Of a DNA stretch of 64,000 nucleotides, positions 8,159 to 17,555 are shown piece after piece. Each line of letters starts with the position of its first letter. The first letter of the stretch is position 1. The DNA comes from Leptospira limi (GTDB taxonomy: Bacteria > Spirochaetota > Leptospiria > Leptospirales > Leptospiraceae). The notes under the pieces were generated by a model that was not told the origin of the DNA, made no database searches, and worked only from the letters and a program-made list of their open reading frames with translations. Where the stretch lies: positions 62,001-126,000 of the forward strand of contig NZ_JAMQPV010000001.1 in NCBI RefSeq assembly GCF_026151395.1, in the 5' to 3' direction. A program made the position numbers and the translations under genes.

Positions 8159-9985
8159 ATGCAAATACAAGTTTTCTTTCGTTCTTCCATCATTCTCTTA
8201 TCCACTTTTGGTTGGTTTGCCTGTGCTTACGGATTAGGCATTTTACAAGCGGCTACATTTTTGGTATTTGGATGTTTTGGGTTGGGGTTACTTACTGTAT
8301 CCCTCTTCCTCTTTCCCCTTGTTAAAAACGAAAGACCAACAGAACAAAAACCGAAAAAACGAGATGAGTTGGTGCAAAATCTTTTTGCCCTCGAAAAATT
8401 CAAAGAAGAACTGATCTCTTTTAATGACCCAGACCAAATCAGTGAAACCATTAGCCAATTTTTAGCTTCTAAAATTCCTGCAGAGTTTGTGCAAGTGTAT
8501 ACATGGGATGAAAAGGAAGGCCAATTTAGACCAAGGCCTTTCCTAACATCCAAAGACCACCAACATTCTGACTTACCATCCATTCCGGTCTTCAATCCAT
8601 TTTTGCTTTGGTTATCAGAACGAGAAGGGATTCATATCAAAGAAAACTTTATGCAATTTGTTTCCCCAAGCCATGAAAAAATCGCGAAAGAAGCATTACA
8701 TTTTTTTAAAGACACCCATTCGGAGTTGGTAGCAACCCTTTCGATTAAGTCAAGTTTGGTGGGTTTTATATTACTTGGAAAACATAAAGAAGGGAAAATT
8801 TACGATTTAGAAGAAATTGAAATCATTTTAGATATCCTTTCGGTTTCACTCATGTCCCTTTCCAATTCAATGATTTACCAACAGTTGCTAAACTTAACTG
8901 AAACCTTGGAAGCAAAGGTAAGAGAAAGAACAAAGGAGTTAGAAGAAACACAAGCTCATCTTGTCCAATCGGAAAAAATGGCATCTCTTGGGGTGATGGT
9001 AGCAGGAATTGCTCATGAAATCAACACACCAGCTGCCGTCATCAATGGTGCAGCAGACAATTTGGATGCCAATTTAGTTTTCGTCTTATCCCACTTAGGT
9101 GACATCACCCACCTCATCCAAAATCCTGATTTTCGTTCTTTGTATTTGGATATCTTATTCAGTTTTGTCAAAGAAGATCCTAGTTCCAAAATTGATCCAA
9201 AAGACAAATTCAAACTCAAAAAAGAAACCAAACTCAAATTCATCCAAGATGGAATGCCGGAAAACGATGCTACTGATCTTGCAACCTTTCTCATCGATCA
9301 CCACCTCATGCATATGCAAGAAGAATTATTACGTATTTGGAAATCAGGTGGAAAAGAAACTTTTGAGATGTTAAAGAATACATTAAGCCTACAACGTAAT
9401 ATCAAAAATATCAAATATGCAATTCGTAATATTGTGAGGATCGTGAAGGCTTTAAAATACTATTCCCATCTAGGCCAAAATTCATACGAAGTATCAGACA
9501 TACATGAAGGACTTGAAAACACACTTGTGATCATGCAAAACCAAATCAAACATGGTGTGGAAATTGAACGAAATTACGGAACCATTCCTCCTGTTCGGTG
9601 TAATTTGGATGAGCTCAACCAAGTATGGACAAATCTCATCACCAATGCCATCCATGCGATGAAAAAAACAGAACACCCAAAACTCATTATTTCTTCCAGA
9701 AGGATTGGAGAAGAATATGTGATGGTTAGTTTTGAAGACAATGGATCAGGGATCCCCACTGAAATTAAAGACAAAATTTGGGATCCATTTTTTACAACAA
9801 AAGACCAAGGCGAAGGAACAGGTCTTGGGCTTGGGATTGTGAAAGGAATCATCGAAAAACACAAAGGTAGGATTGAAGTGGAATCGTCCCCCGGTAGAAC
9901 ATTATTTATGGTCTACTTACCGTTAGTGGGTCCAGGTGATGTGCCAAATCTCCCTAAAGAAATCTTTAGGGAGGTGAGAGGGTAA
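8159..9985 (+). CDS. Membrane sensor histidine kinase with GAF-like domain
   Basis: I choose the ATG at 8159 (608 residues); a TTG at 8144 would add five residues. Two hydrophobic segments lie in the first ~60 residues, then a GAF-like sensing region (about 90-250), a coiled coil, and the H-box GIAHEINTP with the phospho-accepting His near residue 282. The ATPase domain follows, with the N-box (NLITNAIHAM), G1 box (DNGSGIP) and G2 box (GTGLGLGIV). About 130 extra residues separate the H-box helix from the second dimerisation helix. No response regulator gene is adjacent, so this is an orphan kinase here. Confidence 0.88.
   Translation: MQIQVFFRSSIILLSTFGWFACAYGLGILQAATFLVFGCFGLGLLTVSLFLFPLVKNERPTEQKPKKRDELVQNLFALEKFKEELISFNDPDQISETISQFLASKIPAEFVQVYTWDEKEGQFRPRPFLTSKDHQHSDLPSIPVFNPFLLWLSEREGIHIKENFMQFVSPSHEKIAKEALHFFKDTHSELVATLSIKSSLVGFILLGKHKEGKIYDLEEIEIILDILSVSLMSLSNSMIYQQLLNLTETLEAKVRERTKELEETQAHLVQSEKMASLGVMVAGIAHEINTPAAVINGAADNLDANLVFVLSHLGDITHLIQNPDFRSLYLDILFSFVKEDPSSKIDPKDKFKLKKETKLKFIQDGMPENDATDLATFLIDHHLMHMQEELLRIWKSGGKETFEMLKNTLSLQRNIKNIKYAIRNIVRIVKALKYYSHLGQNSYEVSDIHEGLENTLVIMQNQIKHGVEIERNYGTIPPVRCNLDELNQVWTNLITNAIHAMKKTEHPKLIISSRRIGEEYVMVSFEDNGSGIPTEIKDKIWDPFFTTKDQGEGTGLGLGIVKGIIEKHKGRIEVESSPGRTLFMVYLPLVGPGDVPNLPKEIFREVRG
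9950..9973 (+). repeat. Perfect 10-bp hairpin at the 3' end of the kinase gene
   Basis: CTCCCTAAAG and CTTTAGGGAG form a 10-bp stem with a 4-base AAAT loop, inside the last codons of the kinase gene and just before the convergent desaturase stop. No T-run follows, so it is not a classical terminator. It may slow or protect both convergent transcripts. Confidence 0.5.
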
Positions 9986-9989
9986 GTTA

Positions 9990-11078
9990 TTACGAAAAAA
10001 GAGGACGACTTAAGAGTTTTTCCCAATTTTCCTTTGTGGTTTCAAAGTTCTTTTTGGAAAGTCCTGCTTCGGTTTCATTCGCGGTTTGTTTTGCTTTGGA
10101 CCATTTTTGGTATTCTGTGATGGCCGTTTCTCTGAGATGAGCCAATTGTTCTGACCAAGTTTTTAACTTTTCTTCACCAAGATTCGCATACTGGTGTAAA
10201 GTTTCCTTTTCTTTGATAAACATCGTTTTTTGTAAGATCTTTTCTTCAGAAACTTTTTTCAAATTGTAAGTGAGTCCAAAAAAAGAAAGGAATTTGATCA
10301 TCCATTTGGATGGATCATAATCATACCAACGGATTCCATTGCGGTAGTCCATTTGGAATTCGTGGTGGAAGTTGTGGTATCCTTCACCAAACGTAAAAAA
10401 GGCGATAATCCAATTGTCACGGGCTGTTTGTTCTTTGGAAAATGTTCTTTCTCCCCAAACATGGCAAGCACTATTGATAAAGAAGGTAAATTGGTGAACC
10501 ACAAACAAACGTAAAAACCCAGCGACAAAAAATCCTTCTAAAAAGGATCCCCATAACATGGTGATAAGACCTGGCAGGATAAAACACATAAAGATTGAAA
10601 TCGAATAAAAATGTTTGTGTTGCCAAACCAGAAGTGGATCGTTCATCAAATCTTGAATCCCTTGTCCTACATACTTTCGTTTGCGAAATAACCAACCAAT
10701 ATGAGCATACCAAAAACCTTTTTTAATGGAGTATGGGTCTTTGTCAGTATCCACAAATTTATGATGGATACGATGGTCTTCACTCCACTCTAAAGCCGTA
10801 GATTGAAACGCGGCCGCTCCAAATAATAATAACAAAAGTTTTATGGGAGATTTGGCTTCGTAGGCTTTGTGAGAAAAAAGTCTGTGGTAACCGACTGTAA
10901 TCCCCATACCTGTTGCAAAAAAATAAAACAAAAAGAGTGCCCAAGTTCCTAAATGAATGGATTCATAAAGATACACATAGAGGGTTCCGAAAATACCAAC
11001 GAGTGGTGATGTGAGTAAAAAAATCGTGGTCACCCAATCGATTGGGTTTTTGACTTTGATTTCAGCTTGTGTCGTCAT
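9990..11078 (-). CDS. Acyl-CoA / acyl-lipid delta-9 fatty acid desaturase
   Basis: This integral-membrane di-iron enzyme introduces a cis double bond into a saturated fatty acyl chain. The three histidine boxes are present: HRLFSH, HRIHH and HNFHH, in the stearoyl-CoA desaturase order, separated by paired membrane helices. The C-terminal ~100 residues are a soluble helical tail rich in Lys/Glu, beyond the usual core. The ATG at 11076-11078 has AGGA 8 bases upstream and is preferred over an ATG at 11096, which has no ribosome site. It is convergent with the kinase gene (4-bp gap). Confidence 0.9.
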   Translation of the reverse strand: MTTQAEIKVKNPIDWVTTIFLLTSPLVGIFGTLYVYLYESIHLGTWALFLFYFFATGMGITVGYHRLFSHKAYEAKSPIKLLLLLFGAAAFQSTALEWSEDHRIHHKFVDTDKDPYSIKKGFWYAHIGWLFRKRKYVGQGIQDLMNDPLLVWQHKHFYSISIFMCFILPGLITMLWGSFLEGFFVAGFLRLFVVHQFTFFINSACHVWGERTFSKEQTARDNWIIAFFTFGEGYHNFHHEFQMDYRNGIRWYDYDPSKWMIKFLSFFGLTYNLKKVSEEKILQKTMFIKEKETLHQYANLGEEKLKTWSEQLAHLRETAITEYQKWSKAKQTANETEAGLSKKNFETTKENWEKLLSRPLFS

Positions 11079-11134
11079 AGAAAATTCCTGTTCCATGGAG
11101 TAGGAGCCCAGAATCCGATTCCGGTTGCAAAAAA

Positions 11135-12262
11135 ATGAGTACAGAACGTTACAAACCTGGAATTTTAGAACAATGGGGGCGCCGAGTTCTCATTTCCTTG
11201 CGTACTCTTACGAAAGAACAGAAGTCCGAGGGAGAGAAAGGTTTTTCGAATGTTTCGAAACGGCTCCTCTTTTGGGGGAGTTTTTGGTCCTTTTGGATTG
11301 GATTTTTTCCTTCCATACTCTTTGTGTACCTTTCTGTATATTTACCTCCTATTTCTTTCGAATCCTTCTCCAAGGTTTCGTATGAAGGTCTCTTTTGGTT
11401 TGTATCTTTACTCACCATCGTGACCGTGATTGAGTTTTACCTCTTGTTTCGATTGGGGTTTTATCTTTCTTACCAGATGGCAAAAGCAGCTGATGTGGAA
11501 CTTGCAGACGAACCCGAACTCATCACACCGATTCCTGGGATGATGGCACGACTTGTTTTGGAAATCCCTGACCCAAGGATCCGTTTGTATGGAATTGATC
11601 CTTATAAACATTTAAACGAGAGGGCCTTGTTCTTTCGTACATTACTCTACAAAAGTAAGGTATTCCTTTCCAATATCTTCGCAAAACTGATGTTAAAAGT
11701 AATATTGGGTAGGACAAGTTTACGGTTTCTCATTGAATACATCTCAGGTCCCATCACAGGGATTTGGGATGCTGTCACCACCTACATGATTCTTTTTGAA
11801 CTCCGAAAACGGATCATCACACGAAAATTAGCAGATTCCATTTTACTCCAAATCAAAGCAAAAAACCGAAATCCAAAACTCATTGAATCGGTGTTACGTT
11901 CTGTGGCCCTTTCCATCGTCTATACCAAAACCTTCCATCCCAATTTTGAATACCTACTTTTTGGGTTACTTGGGCTTTTGCCCAAAAGAGCAAATTTACA
12001 AAACCTGGATGATTGGGAACATTTTGTTTTGTCGTTACAAGGTCTTACAACAGAAGAGAAAAAATGGCCAGTATCTGTCTTTGCCATATGTGCTTCCTTT
12101 GATGGAAAATTAAATGCAGAAGAATTAAATGCCTTTGTCGGCCTCAGTGAACACTCACCTTCTTGGATTTTGGAACGTGTGCGTTTTTTAAGTGCGACCA
12201 TCCAAAAAGGAGAACTAACAGAATCTTTTCTTTGGATGGAAAAAATCCTTCCAAAAGAATGA
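11135..12262 (+). CDS. Conserved membrane protein of unknown function
   Basis: The 375-residue protein has two strong membrane segments at about 45-68 and 85-108. A mostly helical cytoplasmic part follows, including a further hydrophobic stretch near 180-215. The last 80 residues (FAICASFDGKLNAEELNAF) resemble a TerB-like or EF-hand-like helical bundle, but this is only a resemblance. I do not recognise the family. It is divergent from the desaturase and followed by tpx after 49 bp. Confidence 0.7.
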   Translation: MSTERYKPGILEQWGRRVLISLRTLTKEQKSEGEKGFSNVSKRLLFWGSFWSFWIGFFPSILFVYLSVYLPPISFESFSKVSYEGLFWFVSLLTIVTVIEFYLLFRLGFYLSYQMAKAADVELADEPELITPIPGMMARLVLEIPDPRIRLYGIDPYKHLNERALFFRTLLYKSKVFLSNIFAKLMLKVILGRTSLRFLIEYISGPITGIWDAVTTYMILFELRKRIITRKLADSILLQIKAKNRNPKLIESVLRSVALSIVYTKTFHPNFEYLLFGLLGLLPKRANLQNLDDWEHFVLSLQGLTTEEKKWPVSVFAICASFDGKLNAEELNAFVGLSEHSPSWILERVRFLSATIQKGELTESFLWMEKILPKE

Positions 12263-12311
12263 AAGACCTAAGAGACTCATGTTTTAGTCTAATAGAAACA
12301 TAGGAGAAAAT

Positions 12312-12827
12312 ATGGCTCAAGTAACACTCAAAGGAAATCCTGTACCTCTCGAAGGATCCATCCCAAAACCAGGAGACAAAGCTCCCGATTTTAAAGTCGC
12401 CAAACAAGATTTAAGTGATATATCCTTAAAAGATTTAGCAGGAAAGGTAAAAATCCTCGTAGCAGTACCGAGCCTTGATACTCCTGTTTGTGCTATCGAA
12501 ACTAAAAAGTTCAATGAAAAAGTTGCAAAAGAAAATGGAATCACAACTCTCATTATTTCTGGTGACCTTCCATTTGCGATGAAACGTTTTTGTTCCACAG
12601 AAGGCATTGATTCAGACAACCTGATCACTGGTTCTCAGTTTAAGGATTTTTCGTTTTCCAAAAACTACGGAACCCATATCTCTGGTGGTCCACTTGCTGG
12701 TCTTTCTGCTAGAGCCGTATTCGTTGTGGATAAAAACGATGTCGTTCGGTATACGGAACTTGTTCCTGAAATCGGAAGTGAACCAAATTATGACACCGTT
12801 CTTGCAGAAGCTAAGAAACTGGTTTAA
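12312..12827 (+). CDS. tpx: Thiol peroxidase Tpx (atypical 2-Cys peroxiredoxin)
   Basis: It reduces hydrogen and lipid peroxides with thioredoxin. The 171-residue length is normal. The peroxidatic cysteine is Cys60 in SLDTPVC, and the resolving cysteine is Cys94 in MKRFCS, as in Tpx enzymes. A good ribosome site (TAGGAG) is 8 bases before the ATG. Its 3' end overlaps the end of the convergent Rad50-like gene by 17 bp, so the two transcripts must overlap as antisense. Confidence 0.95.
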   Translation: MAQVTLKGNPVPLEGSIPKPGDKAPDFKVAKQDLSDISLKDLAGKVKILVAVPSLDTPVCAIETKKFNEKVAKENGITTLIISGDLPFAMKRFCSTEGIDSDNLITGSQFKDFSFSKNYGTHISGGPLAGLSARAVFVVDKNDVVRYTELVPEIGSEPNYDTVLAEAKKLV

Positions 12828-15120
12828 TTAAAGAATGGATCTGGCAGGGAAGTTTCCACTTTTCTGCCAATCCTTTGATTGTCGTAACCAAATCCTCATC
12901 AAAACTAAAAAACACCACTTTCCATTCCTCACCTGCATTCAAAATACATTGTAAGGTATATTCCAAAGCGGCATTTCGCCGAACATTGTCCATATGACGA
13001 AACGGTTCGTCTAACAATAAATAGGGGAGATTGTATTGAGTTCCTATCCGGAATGCATATTCCAAACGTAATACATAGGATATTTGTTCACGAGTTCCTG
13101 TAGACAATTGGCCAAATCCCATTTTACCTTCGTTTGCCTCTGTTTCTACTTGGATTTCATCTGAAAATCCATCCCATTTGATTTGTTTTGTAGGAAGAGA
13201 TCCTTTGATGGCATCCATTCTATGTTGTAAAGAACGAACAAGAGAAGACATTTTGTCCGTACTCTCCGCTTCCATTTCTGAAAAGAGTTCAATGAGCACT
13301 TCGAAGGCTTGGTAATTCTTTTCGAGTTCTGCTTTTTTCTTTTCTTTTGTCTCAAGAGTTTTTTTAGAACTCTCCCATTCCTTTTGGGCAGGAACCATTT
13401 GGGATTCCAATACTGCTTTTCCAGTCTCTAATTTTTTTTCTAACTCTACAATCCTTTGTTCCAAATGGCGAATGGTTTCTGATCGTTCTTGGATGACCGA
13501 CTCTAACCTTTGTTTGTTTGTGCGATCTTCGAGTTCAAACCCTTTTCCAATTCCTTTTTTCTCCCAGTCAGCAATTTTATCTTTGAGTTTGAGTTTGAGA
13601 GTTTCGGTATCAGTGGTTCCCCATTTTTTTCCTTCTAAACGAAGGTTGTCTTCTAAGGTTTTGATTTTGTCCTGTTTGAGGCGTGTTTCCACCAAACGTT
13701 CGCTCAGTTCCGACAAAGACTTCACTCCCAAGGATTGGTAGAGTTTGGTTAGAGAAGTTTCCAATTCCTCTAATTCCAGTTTTTCTTTTTTGGAATGGTT
13801 TTGTAAGGAATCTATGTCGGACTCAAGTTTTGTGATCTGTTCCTTGAGTGATTGTTGTTCTAACTTTTGTTTTGTGTATTCCCGATCATATCTTTGGAAA
13901 GCCATTTGCAGGGAATCTAAGTGTAAAGAATCTGGTTTCCATTCGCCTAGTGTTTTTGTTTCCATCTCAATGGCAATTCGCCTCACCATTTCGTTCCATT
14001 TGGATTCGTCTTTTTCCAAACGGGTATCTTTCATCTTTGTTCCAAAAAACAAAGTGAGTCCTAAAAAGAGAATAAGTGGTAGATACATCCCAAAACCGTA
14101 GTCAGTGAATAAAACAGCAATCAGAGAAATGAGGACTCCTACTAAGGAACCAAACGCCAAATTCCTGTTTGTTGGATTCCAAGTGACAACGGAAACAACA
14201 GGAAAATCTTGTTGGAATTTGTTCACCGATTGTTTCCAAGTTTCAAAGGATGGGTAATAAGATTCAAGTGATTGGAATTTGGTTTCGGATAGGGTTTTGG
14301 AAGTTTTTATGGATTCGATTTTCGATTCCAAAGATCCGATTTGTTCTTTTAGTAAGGAAATTTTTTGTTTTTTGGAGCGAATGGATTCTTCAAGTTCTTT
14401 TGCTTTTTTTTCCGCATCCACTTGGATTCCAGCCACCTCTCCTTTGTTAGTTGATATAAACATTTCCCATTGTAGGATTTGTTGGTACACGCGGTCTGCT
14501 TCCGAGTGGAGTTCTTTTTCTTTTAACTCTTCGAATTGTTTTTGGAGATTTGTTCGTTCGATTGTCAATGCTTCTACTTCGGATTTTTTGGATTGTCGTT
14601 CCAATTCCCAAGTAGGTAGTTCGGCAAATTGATTTGCGATTTGGGTTAGAGTTCGCTCACTCAGATCAAACTTTTGTTTGGCGGATTCTAATTCAGAAAG
14701 TGTAGCCATCCAGTCTTTGGCAACTTTTCGTACACCAGTTTTTGCCACTTGTTGTTCAGCCATTTCCTTTAAGTGAGTTGGATTATAACCACTATCAAAG
14801 ATGGATTGTTCAATGACTTGGATGAGTTCTTTTTCGGATCCCACATCCATATTCCCTTCTCGGATCACAAGGGAGTTTAAGTATAAATTTTGAGAGAGTG
14901 ATTGTTTGGACACACCCAAATCGGATTTTCGATTGGCCTGGTATCTGGCATTGAGGATGGTTCCATACTTTGTACTACCTACCACTTTGACAAGGGCTGA
15001 TACAAACGCGTCTAAGATGGTAGTTTTTCCTGATTCATTGGGACCTGTAAACACGGTGATCCGTTCGATGGGAAATTCTTTTGAGGAAAAAATTCCGAAG
15101 TTTTCTAATTTCAGTTTCAC
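12811..15120 (-). CDS. Rad50/SbcC-like ATPase with central transmembrane hairpin (YhaN/SbcE type)
   Basis: Walker A is [10 protein letters not shown] near the N-terminus; the ABC signature (LSTGTREQ) and Walker B (LLLDEP) are near the C-terminus, with long coiled coils between them. In place of a CxxC zinc hook, the apex carries two membrane helices at about residues 320-365 ([18 protein letters not shown] and a second one). This matches Bacillus YhaN (SbcE) rather than SbcC. I choose the GTG at 15118-15120, which overlaps the Mre11-like stop as GTGA and has GGAGG upstream. The complex is expected to be a membrane-tethered nuclease ATPase. Confidence 0.88.
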   Translation of the reverse strand: MKLKLENFGIFSSKEFPIERITVFTGPNESGKTTILDAFVSALVKVVGSTKYGTILNARYQANRKSDLGVSKQSLSQNLYLNSLVIREGNMDVGSEKELIQVIEQSIFDSGYNPTHLKEMAEQQVAKTGVRKVAKDWMATLSELESAKQKFDLSERTLTQIANQFAELPTWELERQSKKSEVEALTIERTNLQKQFEELKEKELHSEADRVYQQILQWEMFISTNKGEVAGIQVDAEKKAKELEESIRSKKQKISLLKEQIGSLESKIESIKTSKTLSETKFQSLESYYPSFETWKQSVNKFQQDFPVVSVVTWNPTNRNLAFGSLVGVLISLIAVLFTDYGFGMYLPLILFLGLTLFFGTKMKDTRLEKDESKWNEMVRRIAIEMETKTLGEWKPDSLHLDSLQMAFQRYDREYTKQKLEQQSLKEQITKLESDIDSLQNHSKKEKLELEELETSLTKLYQSLGVKSLSELSERLVETRLKQDKIKTLEDNLRLEGKKWGTTDTETLKLKLKDKIADWEKKGIGKGFELEDRTNKQRLESVIQERSETIRHLEQRIVELEKKLETGKAVLESQMVPAQKEWESSKKTLETKEKKKAELEKNYQAFEVLIELFSEMEAESTDKMSSLVRSLQHRMDAIKGSLPTKQIKWDGFSDEIQVETEANEGKMGFGQLSTGTREQISYVLRLEYAFRIGTQYNLPYLLLDEPFRHMDNVRRNAALEYTLQCILNAGEEWKVVFFSFDEDLVTTIKGLAEKWKLPCQIHSLIKPVS

Positions 15121-16214
15121 TTTACTTTTCCTCCATCTAAAATAAAACGAATGCCTGTTACGCGAGTATGTCTCCACAAACTCGGATCCATTTGGCTTTT
15201 TCGTTCATTCATTTTATCTAAAAATTGTTTGATGAACTCGTTTTCTGAAATGTGTTGGATGACAACAATTTGAGATTCATCGGGATCAAATTCACAAATT
15301 CTAAATTTTGATTTCCATTCCTGAAGGATGGTTTCTTGGAATTTTTGTTTTCCTTCCATCGAATCCACATACCCAACAAACCGAAAACAAATCCAATCAT
15401 TGGGATTTGTATTTTGTAAGTATTCTTCTGGGCTAAACTCTGGATTTCCATCTGTATCCAGACTCACAATGATTTCGCGGTATTCTCCAGCTGATAACCA
15501 AGGGACAAATTCTGTATGAAGTTTTCCTTGTTTGACTTCGAGTAAAATTCCACCTCTTGGTCCCACTTCCCCTTTTCTCCAAACGCGAGATGAACCCGCA
15601 TAACCAACATTACAGTTTCCGACATTGCCAAATCGATGTTTATGCAAATGGCCAATTGCCAAATAATCCAATTCTAAGGTTTGTAGTAAATTGGGGTCTA
15701 AGTAGGATCCACCTTCTTCCTCTTCTTCTTGTAGGCCGGTGAAACTCATACCTGATACTGTCCCATGGGCAAGACCAATGCGTATTTGTGTTTTTTTTCT
15801 TGGAGGGGGGTTGAGTAAAATTTCGGAATAGTTTTCTTGGTGGGGGATGGCTACAAACTCGATTCCATTTTCTTCGAATAATGTAAAAGGGAGTTGGTCG
15901 AGTACAATGACTTTTTTGGACCAATCATAGGCGGAATATGTGTTTTGGTTTCCCTTTTTTTCTAAGACCTCATGGTTACCTGGTAAAAAATAAACAAGTC
16001 CAGAATAAGTTGAGACAACTTTTAAAAACCCAGACCGTAAGGTTTCCAGGTCTGGAAATGTATTAAAAACATCCCCACAAAAAAGTACTCGTTCACAAGC
16101 TTTTGTTTCTGCTGTTTCAAAAATTTCTTTGAGGACTGCGAGAGAATACGATTCTTCTTCTTTTGAGGCTGAGGAAAGGTGGAGGTCTGATACTTGTAAG
16201 TACTTCATATACAT
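15117..16214 (-). CDS. Mre11/SbcD-like DNA exonuclease (YhaO/SbcF type)
   Basis: This calcineurin-like phosphoesterase carries DLH (residues 10-12), CGDVF, GNHE, a histidine in LAHG and GHLHKH, the five metal-binding blocks of Mre11/SbcD nucleases. The 365 residues leave a C-terminal capping region of about 120 residues. It is the nuclease partner of the Rad50-like gene, which starts inside its stop codon. Two ATGs (16214 and 16208) are possible; the ribosome site is weak for both. Confidence 0.88.
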   Translation of the reverse strand: MYMKYLQVSDLHLSSASKEEESYSLAVLKEIFETAETKACERVLFCGDVFNTFPDLETLRSGFLKVVSTYSGLVYFLPGNHEVLEKKGNQNTYSAYDWSKKVIVLDQLPFTLFEENGIEFVAIPHQENYSEILLNPPPRKKTQIRIGLAHGTVSGMSFTGLQEEEEEGGSYLDPNLLQTLELDYLAIGHLHKHRFGNVGNCNVGYAGSSRVWRKGEVGPRGGILLEVKQGKLHTEFVPWLSAGEYREIIVSLDTDGNPEFSPEEYLQNTNPNDWICFRFVGYVDSMEGKQKFQETILQEWKSKFRICEFDPDESQIVVIQHISENEFIKQFLDKMNERKSQMDPSLWRHTRVTGIRFILDGGKVK

Positions 16215-16283
16215 TTGTTTCAGGGAGAGTATACCTCCCCCCTAGGACAAAGTACAGAAGTTCGATTAAAAAAGCAAGACCCG

Positions 16284-17477
16284 TTAAATGACTCTGTCTT
16301 TTTTGAATCCTGAAATCGTGTCTTTGGAAAATCCCAACTGGGTGAGAATTTCCTCTGTGTGTTCCCCATGTTCTGGTGGATCATTCCGGTACACAAACGG
16401 AGTTTCTGAAAAATGAAAGGGAGAACCAAATTGTAAAATAGGTCCATACTTTGGATGATTCCTCTCGAGTACCATCCCTCTTTCTTTCATATGAGGGTCC
16501 TGTGAAACTTCTTTCATATTCAAAATAGGAGACAAACAAGCATCTGTATTATCAAAAATAGGTTGTAAGTCAGCATAAGTTTTGGATTTAAAATAATCGG
16601 TTAACTTTTGTTTAATGACAGGAATATTTTCCTCGGTCATTGGATACTCTTTTGTTAACGTATCCAAACCAGCCGCACGTAAAAAAGTTTGGAAAAACAT
16701 ATCTTCCAAAGCACCAAGTGCTACATACCTACCTTCTTTGGTTTCATACACATTATAGTTTGGTAATTTACCAGAAAGGATATCGTTTCCAGCTTCTGGA
16801 GATTCACCTGATGCGGACAAAATCCCACCATACAAAGAGATGAATTGAACCGATGCATCCGTCATCGAGATATCAATCCTTTGGCCTATGCCTGTTTTTT
16901 CTCGGTAGTAGAGGGCAGCAAGGATGGCAGATAATGCAGTGAGTGTCCCGCCACCCACATCAGCCATTTGGAAACCCGCTGGTCTTGGAGGATTTCCTGT
17001 TTGGTCAAGGACACCTGAGATCGCTAAGTAGTTGAGATCATGCCCAGCAAAGTCTACGTACTTACCACTTGTGCCGTAACCAGAAATGCCACAGTAAATT
17101 AGCCGTGGGAATTTTTCTTTTAAGACATCATAACCAATTCCCATCTTATCCATACCATCTGGTCGAAACCCTTCTAAGAGGATGTCCGCATCTTCTAATA
17201 ATTTGAATAAAATCTCTTTTGCTTGTTCTCGTTTTAAATTAAGCGTGATCGCCTTTTTATTTCGATTGAGCATCATAAAGAGTGCAGGGTATCCTGTTTT
17301 CCCTTTGAACATGGCACGTGATCCATCATAGGCACGAGGGTTTTCAATTTTGATCACTTCTGCTCCCATATCCGCAAGGTGTTGCGAACAGAGTGGTCCT
17401 GGAAGGAGTAATGATAAATCGACTACCTTCACTCCAGCGAGTGGTCCTTTTGCATTTGGGTTTGAATTTTGTTTCAT
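16284..17477 (-). CDS. CaiB/BaiF CoA-transferase family, alpha-methylacyl-CoA racemase-like
   Basis: The N-terminus (LAGVKVVDLS, then GADVIKIE-type MGAEVIKIENP) and the AGHDLNYLAISGVL segment near residue 150 match alpha-methylacyl-CoA racemases more than formyl-CoA transferases; the Asp in GHD is the predicted catalytic acid. It would epimerise 2-methylacyl-CoA or move CoA between acids in branched-chain fatty acid use. The length (397) is slightly longer than AMACR (about 360-380). It is divergent from the large repeat lipoprotein and not in an operon with beta-oxidation genes here. Confidence 0.85.
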   Translation of the reverse strand: MKQNSNPNAKGPLAGVKVVDLSLLLPGPLCSQHLADMGAEVIKIENPRAYDGSRAMFKGKTGYPALFMMLNRNKKAITLNLKREQAKEILFKLLEDADILLEGFRPDGMDKMGIGYDVLKEKFPRLIYCGISGYGTSGKYVDFAGHDLNYLAISGVLDQTGNPPRPAGFQMADVGGGTLTALSAILAALYYREKTGIGQRIDISMTDASVQFISLYGGILSASGESPEAGNDILSGKLPNYNVYETKEGRYVALGALEDMFFQTFLRAAGLDTLTKEYPMTEENIPVIKQKLTDYFKSKTYADLQPIFDNTDACLSPILNMKEVSQDPHMKERGMVLERNHPKYGPILQFGSPFHFSETPFVYRNDPPEHGEHTEEILTQLGFSKDTISGFKKDRVI

Positions 17478-17555
17478 TTGGTTTTATTGCATTTCCTAGA
17501 AATTTTTTTCTGATTTCGGGCTTTTTTCTCGTAGAATAGAGAGGGAGAACCCTAA

